From: an uncultured Caulobacteraceae bacterium
GTDB lineage: Bacteria; Pseudomonadota; Alphaproteobacteria; Caulobacterales; Caulobacteraceae
Reading direction: 5' to 3'
Length of the DNA stretch: 55,248 bases
NCBI GenBank assembly: GCA_903929535.1
Contig: CAIYVC010000117.1
Coordinates: 1 to 55,248 of the forward strand
Within the stretch, counting starts at the first letter, position 1. Every line of letters begins with the position of its first letter. Position numbers and translations under genes: made by a program. The notes under the pieces were generated by a model. It saw only the letters and a program-made list of their open reading frames with translations. It ran no database searches and had not been told where the DNA came from. This document shows positions 53,113-55,248 of this stretch, piece by piece.

Positions 53113-53148
53113 TTCGAATTTGTGCGGCGCATCGATTTGCGCCGGAGG

Positions 53149-53850
53149 TCAGCCCTCGTACTGCAGCACATGCAGGCCGGCGTTCCAGTCGCTCACGTAC
53201 ATCAGCCCGTCCGGCATCACGAGGGCGTCGCAGGTCATGGCGCACTTGGCGACATTGGGCCGCGGGTCGATCAGCCGGGCCGGCTGCGGCGCGACCCAAT
53301 AGGCGGTCTCCTTAGGCTGGAACGGGTCCTTGATGTCGAACACCCGCACCCCGGCGTCATGATAGGTCGAGAAAATCGTCTCCTCGCTCTGGAAGGCGCC
53401 GGGGCGGTTCTCGTGCAGATTGTGCGGACCGAAGTTGCCCATCATACAGTAGTCGCGGCCGACCGGGGTCGGCAGGGTCGAGATCGGCGTGGGGTTGCGG
53501 TCCTCCCGCACGTCGACCACCCAGTTGTGGAACAGGCCCTTGGCGCAGAACTCGGCGTTGGACTCGTCGCAGACGATCGCCAGCTTGCGGCCGGGCAGCG
53601 GCAGGGGCGTATGGGTGCCGCCGGGGAAGGGCGGCGACCAGTTGATATGCGACAGCAGCTTGGGGTGCGCGGCGTCCGAGACGTCGTGGATCGAGAACCC
53701 GCCGTCGCGCCAGGCCGCATAGCCGCGATCCCCCGCCACGATCATGTGGTGCAGGGCGTAGCGCTTGCCCTTCGGCGTCGGGTCGATCTCCCCTGCGGCG
53801 CGGTTCATGCCGGGCATCCACCACTTCGACACGATCTCGGGCTTGGTGGG
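53149..53850 (-). pseudogene. LVIVD-repeat protein, C-terminal fragment
   Basis: The frame encodes about 230 residues with LVIVD-type beta-propeller units (GFSIHDVSDAAHPKLLSHINW; GVRVFDIKDPFQPKETAYWV) and ends ALVMPDGLMYVSDWNAGLHVLQYEG. The family is usually much longer, so the N-terminal half is missing. No proper start codon or ribosome site is evident; the frame simply runs into unrelated coding DNA at about 53850. It is best called a truncated relic. Confidence 0.72.
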
Positions 53851-53997
53851 GACGCGCTGACCAAGCCCTGGAAGGTCAGCTTCCGCTACCAGAAGACCAA
53901 CGAAATTGATCGCCTCGTCGACACGGCGTGCGAGGAGAACAATCGCAATCCGGTTGTCGACGGCAAGGTCACCACGCGGCTGAGCAGCGAGCAGTAA
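53851..53997 (+). pseudogene. C-terminal remnant of a 17715/19631-type secreted protein
   Basis: Read on the plus strand these 147 bases give DALTKPWKVSFRYQKTNEID, then a stretch with TACEENNRNP, ending RLSSEQ and a TAA. It matches the end of the secreted proteins at 17715 (LTEPWTVTLSYNRMP, then AVCEPD) and 19631 (YLAKPWVSTHTYKRLP, then YACEPD). Only the C-terminus is left, joined head to head with the LVIVD fragment. Confidence 0.6.
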
Positions 53998-54224
53998 GGC
54001 CGGTCAAGCGGCGTCCATCGCGCGTGTTAGATCGCCGTCCGGGCCGCAGGTTGGCCTCTTGGTTCAAGCGGCTGCCTAATCAGTCCGATTTGGCGCGATC
54101 GAACGTCTTTCAAGTATCGAGCAGGAGTCCGCTTATGACTCTTCGCTGACCTTGGGAATGTCCGTGGGTGGGCGGCGGGTACTCGCTCGCTTGGCTAGCG
54201 TCATCATCTAGGGCCGTCTTCCGG

Positions 54225-54978
54225 CTATCCCCTATCCAGGGCGCGCAGCACAGCGTCCACGCAACCGCCGAGGTCACGCAAGATGGTAGGGCCGATCACG
54301 CGCAGCACCTTGAAGCCAGCGGCGGTCAGCCTGTCGTTGATCGCTGATCCTTCGCCTGCTGGTGACCGCGGCCGTGGTACTTAGCGGAGTCGCAGAACAC
54401 TGCCAGTCGCTGCCGGGGGAAATAGAAGTCAGCCTCGGTAATCTGGCCCGGGAGCGCATTGAGGTGTCGGTCGCGCCAGAGGTGGTAGAGCGCTCCATAG
54501 CTCGATCCATCGTCGCACAGGATCATCTGCAGTTGGGGCGACAGGTCACGGTGAAGCAGGGCCTGGTGCAAAATAACTCGATGGGCGACTCTGCCCCCCA
54601 CACCCGCTGGGCCTCGACCCGCTCGAATGGACAGAAGAACCGTCTGTACCGGTGCTTGTTGAACTTGGCCTGGGCTTCGGGTGAAGGCAGGTCGACGCCC
54701 AGGCTGAGGACGTCGGCCTCGTCGACGGCAGTGGCGAGATAGTAGTGGTCGATGATCAGGCCCACCTCGTCCAAGAAGCCGGCATTGTTGGTCCGGAAGA
54801 AATTCAAGTCGCCGAACAGGCCCCATTCGCCTTGGAACGGGTCAAAGCCCAGATAGCAGGGCTGGCCGGCCATCAACTTGGTTGGGTCCATCTGGGCGAC
54901 GAACTCAATGGTGGAGGTCTGGACCTCGCCCCGCTTCGACGCTGGCATCAGCGAAACGGAATAGGTCGCGGTCTCCAA
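54225..54978 (-). pseudogene. Frameshifted protein with a DUF559/Vsr-like nuclease C-terminus
   Basis: Three reading frames must be joined to obtain one protein. The first frame (from 54978) runs to ESPIEL near 54577, the second carries LHQALLHRDLSPQLQMILCD and EADFYFPRQRLAVFCDSAKYHG, and the third, from about 54342, gives INDRLTAAGFKVLRVIGPTI and ends LRALDRG with a TAG at 54225. The E-x-D-F-x-F...L-x-V-F-C-D core resembles DUF559/Vsr-type PD-(D/E)xK nucleases. Two frameshifts point to decay, unless they are assembly errors. Confidence 0.7.
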
Positions 54979-55118
54979 TCCAACCTACCCTAGGGTGCGC
55001 TCCTGCGCGGCAAAGTTTGACGCCCTTCCAAATTGCCCAATGAAATCAGTGGGAGCATTTGGGCAAAATTCCGTCGGGTTGACTGCATAAGATCTGGAAA
55101 TTCCTAACTTATCACGGG

Positions 55119-55133
55119 CCAGCCGGGCCTACC
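55119..55133 (+). repeat. Right attachment repeat of the island
   Basis: CCAGCCGGGCCTACC is identical and in the same orientation to 20913-20927 in the tRNA 3' end. The flanking bases on both sides differ from the tRNA locus. It marks the likely right end of the integrated element. Confidence 0.72.
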
Positions 55134-55224
55134 GACAGTACTTCCAGGGACGTCTGGTCTGCACCCCTTGAAGTGATCCATCCCTGATGTTGGTCTGCGG
55201 ACCGTTTTTGGATGGAAGAGCGAG

Positions 55225-55248
55225 ATGGGAAGCAAGCGTCACAAGCCC
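55225..55248 (+). CDS. IS3-family transposase OrfA, first codons
   Basis: The window ends eight codons into a frame reading MGSKRHKP, the start typical of one group of IS3-family OrfA proteins. A ribosome site (GAAGAGCGAG) precedes the ATG. The left end of the insertion sequence should lie within about 90 bases upstream, directly after the island repeat. Only the beginning is visible, so the family call is tentative. Confidence 0.6.

Larger units (their letters stand above)
52531..53148. other. Gene-free stretch with two tRNA-3'-end-like fragments
   Basis: No credible gene is seen in these 618 bases. They contain the right copy of the inner repeat (52753-52767) and a second, diverged tRNA-like fragment at 53097-53112. 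Open frames on both strands are short and lack ribosome sites or recognisable products. Confidence 0.6.
20913..55133. mobile_element. Putative tRNA-integrated genomic island of about 34.2 kb
   Basis: The island is defined by the 15-bp direct repeats at the tRNA 3' end and at 55119-55133. It begins with an integrase beside the tRNA, followed by two further tyrosine recombinases, and ends with decayed gene pieces. The cargo is the lanthipeptide cluster, its exporter, a signalling block and a porin. No conjugation, plasmid replication or phage structural genes are visible, so it would be integrative but probably not self-transmissible. Confidence 0.72.

Noticed and set aside
20913-55133. Prophage or conjugative element
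   Set aside because: No capsid, tail, terminase, relaxase, type IV secretion or replication genes are present between the repeats.
1-55248. CRISPR array
   Set aside because: No regularly spaced direct repeats of 20-40 bases and no cas genes were seen.

Overview
The window is high-GC alphaproteobacterial DNA. Its gene content (a petAB operon with a PetP/PetR-like regulator pair, UbiK, DUF6644 and DUF6152 proteins, TorF-type porin) suggests Caulobacterales, perhaps Phenylobacterium or Caulobacter. This placement is inferred from gene families, not from a database comparison.

Bases 1-20928 look like core chromosome. In order they hold: cytochrome bc1 genes (petB partial, petA); trmL and hemF; a minus-strand lgt-midA-pgeF-prs run; ubiK, a YbjN-like gene and proC; a DUF983 gene divergent from a retroviral-type aspartic protease across a 28-bp near-palindrome; a MarR/OmpR/EnvZ-type regulatory operon; ilvE; a four-gene set of FUSC transporter, type III polyketide synthase, methyltransferase and FAD oxidoreductase that should make and move a phenolic lipid or quinone; and a cluster of DUF6644/DUF6152 and related secreted proteins. 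The block ends in a tRNA gene with anticodon CAU.

From the 3' end of that tRNA to base 55133 the DNA reads as a genomic island of about 34.2 kb. The last 15 bases of the tRNA before its final A (20913-20927) recur in the same orientation at 55119-55133, and an intact tyrosine integrase lies next to the tRNA. The left end carries three tyrosine recombinases with complete catalytic residues and two small helix-turn-helix proteins. A second 15-bp direct repeat, resembling the 3' end of a tRNA-Asn gene, lies at 26119-26133 and 52753-52767 and brackets all of the cargo.

The cargo is a class II lanthipeptide system. Three NHLP-leader precursor genes (28701-29867) end in VAGG followed by a core that always starts RCAGSC. 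They are followed by translationally coupled genes for a GNAT acyltransferase, a UPF0489 (peptide-arginase family) protein, a JmjC/cupin-8 hydroxylase and a LanM with a CCG zinc site. A convergent operon encodes the NHLM export machine (HlyD adaptor, C39 peptidase ABC transporter, second ABC transporter); a TolC homologue is also present. A SET-domain protein and a PLP decarboxylase-fold enzyme sit directly upstream of the exporter. My reading is that the only arginine of each core, at position 1, becomes ornithine, may be hydroxylated, and is acylated by the GNAT protein, giving an ornithine-lipidated lanthipeptide.

Next to this is a regulatory block (44061-51714): an RsbW-type anti-sigma kinase, a STAS antagonist, a SpoIIE/PP2C phosphatase with a HAMP sensor, two further HAMP sensors without any output domain, a cNMP-fold protein and a nucleotide-transporter-like membrane protein fused to HEAT-like repeats. 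A TorF-type porin follows. The right end of the island (52531-55133) is decayed: an LVIVD-protein fragment joined to a remnant of another gene, a twice-frameshifted nuclease-like pseudogene, then the right repeat and the start of an IS3-family element.
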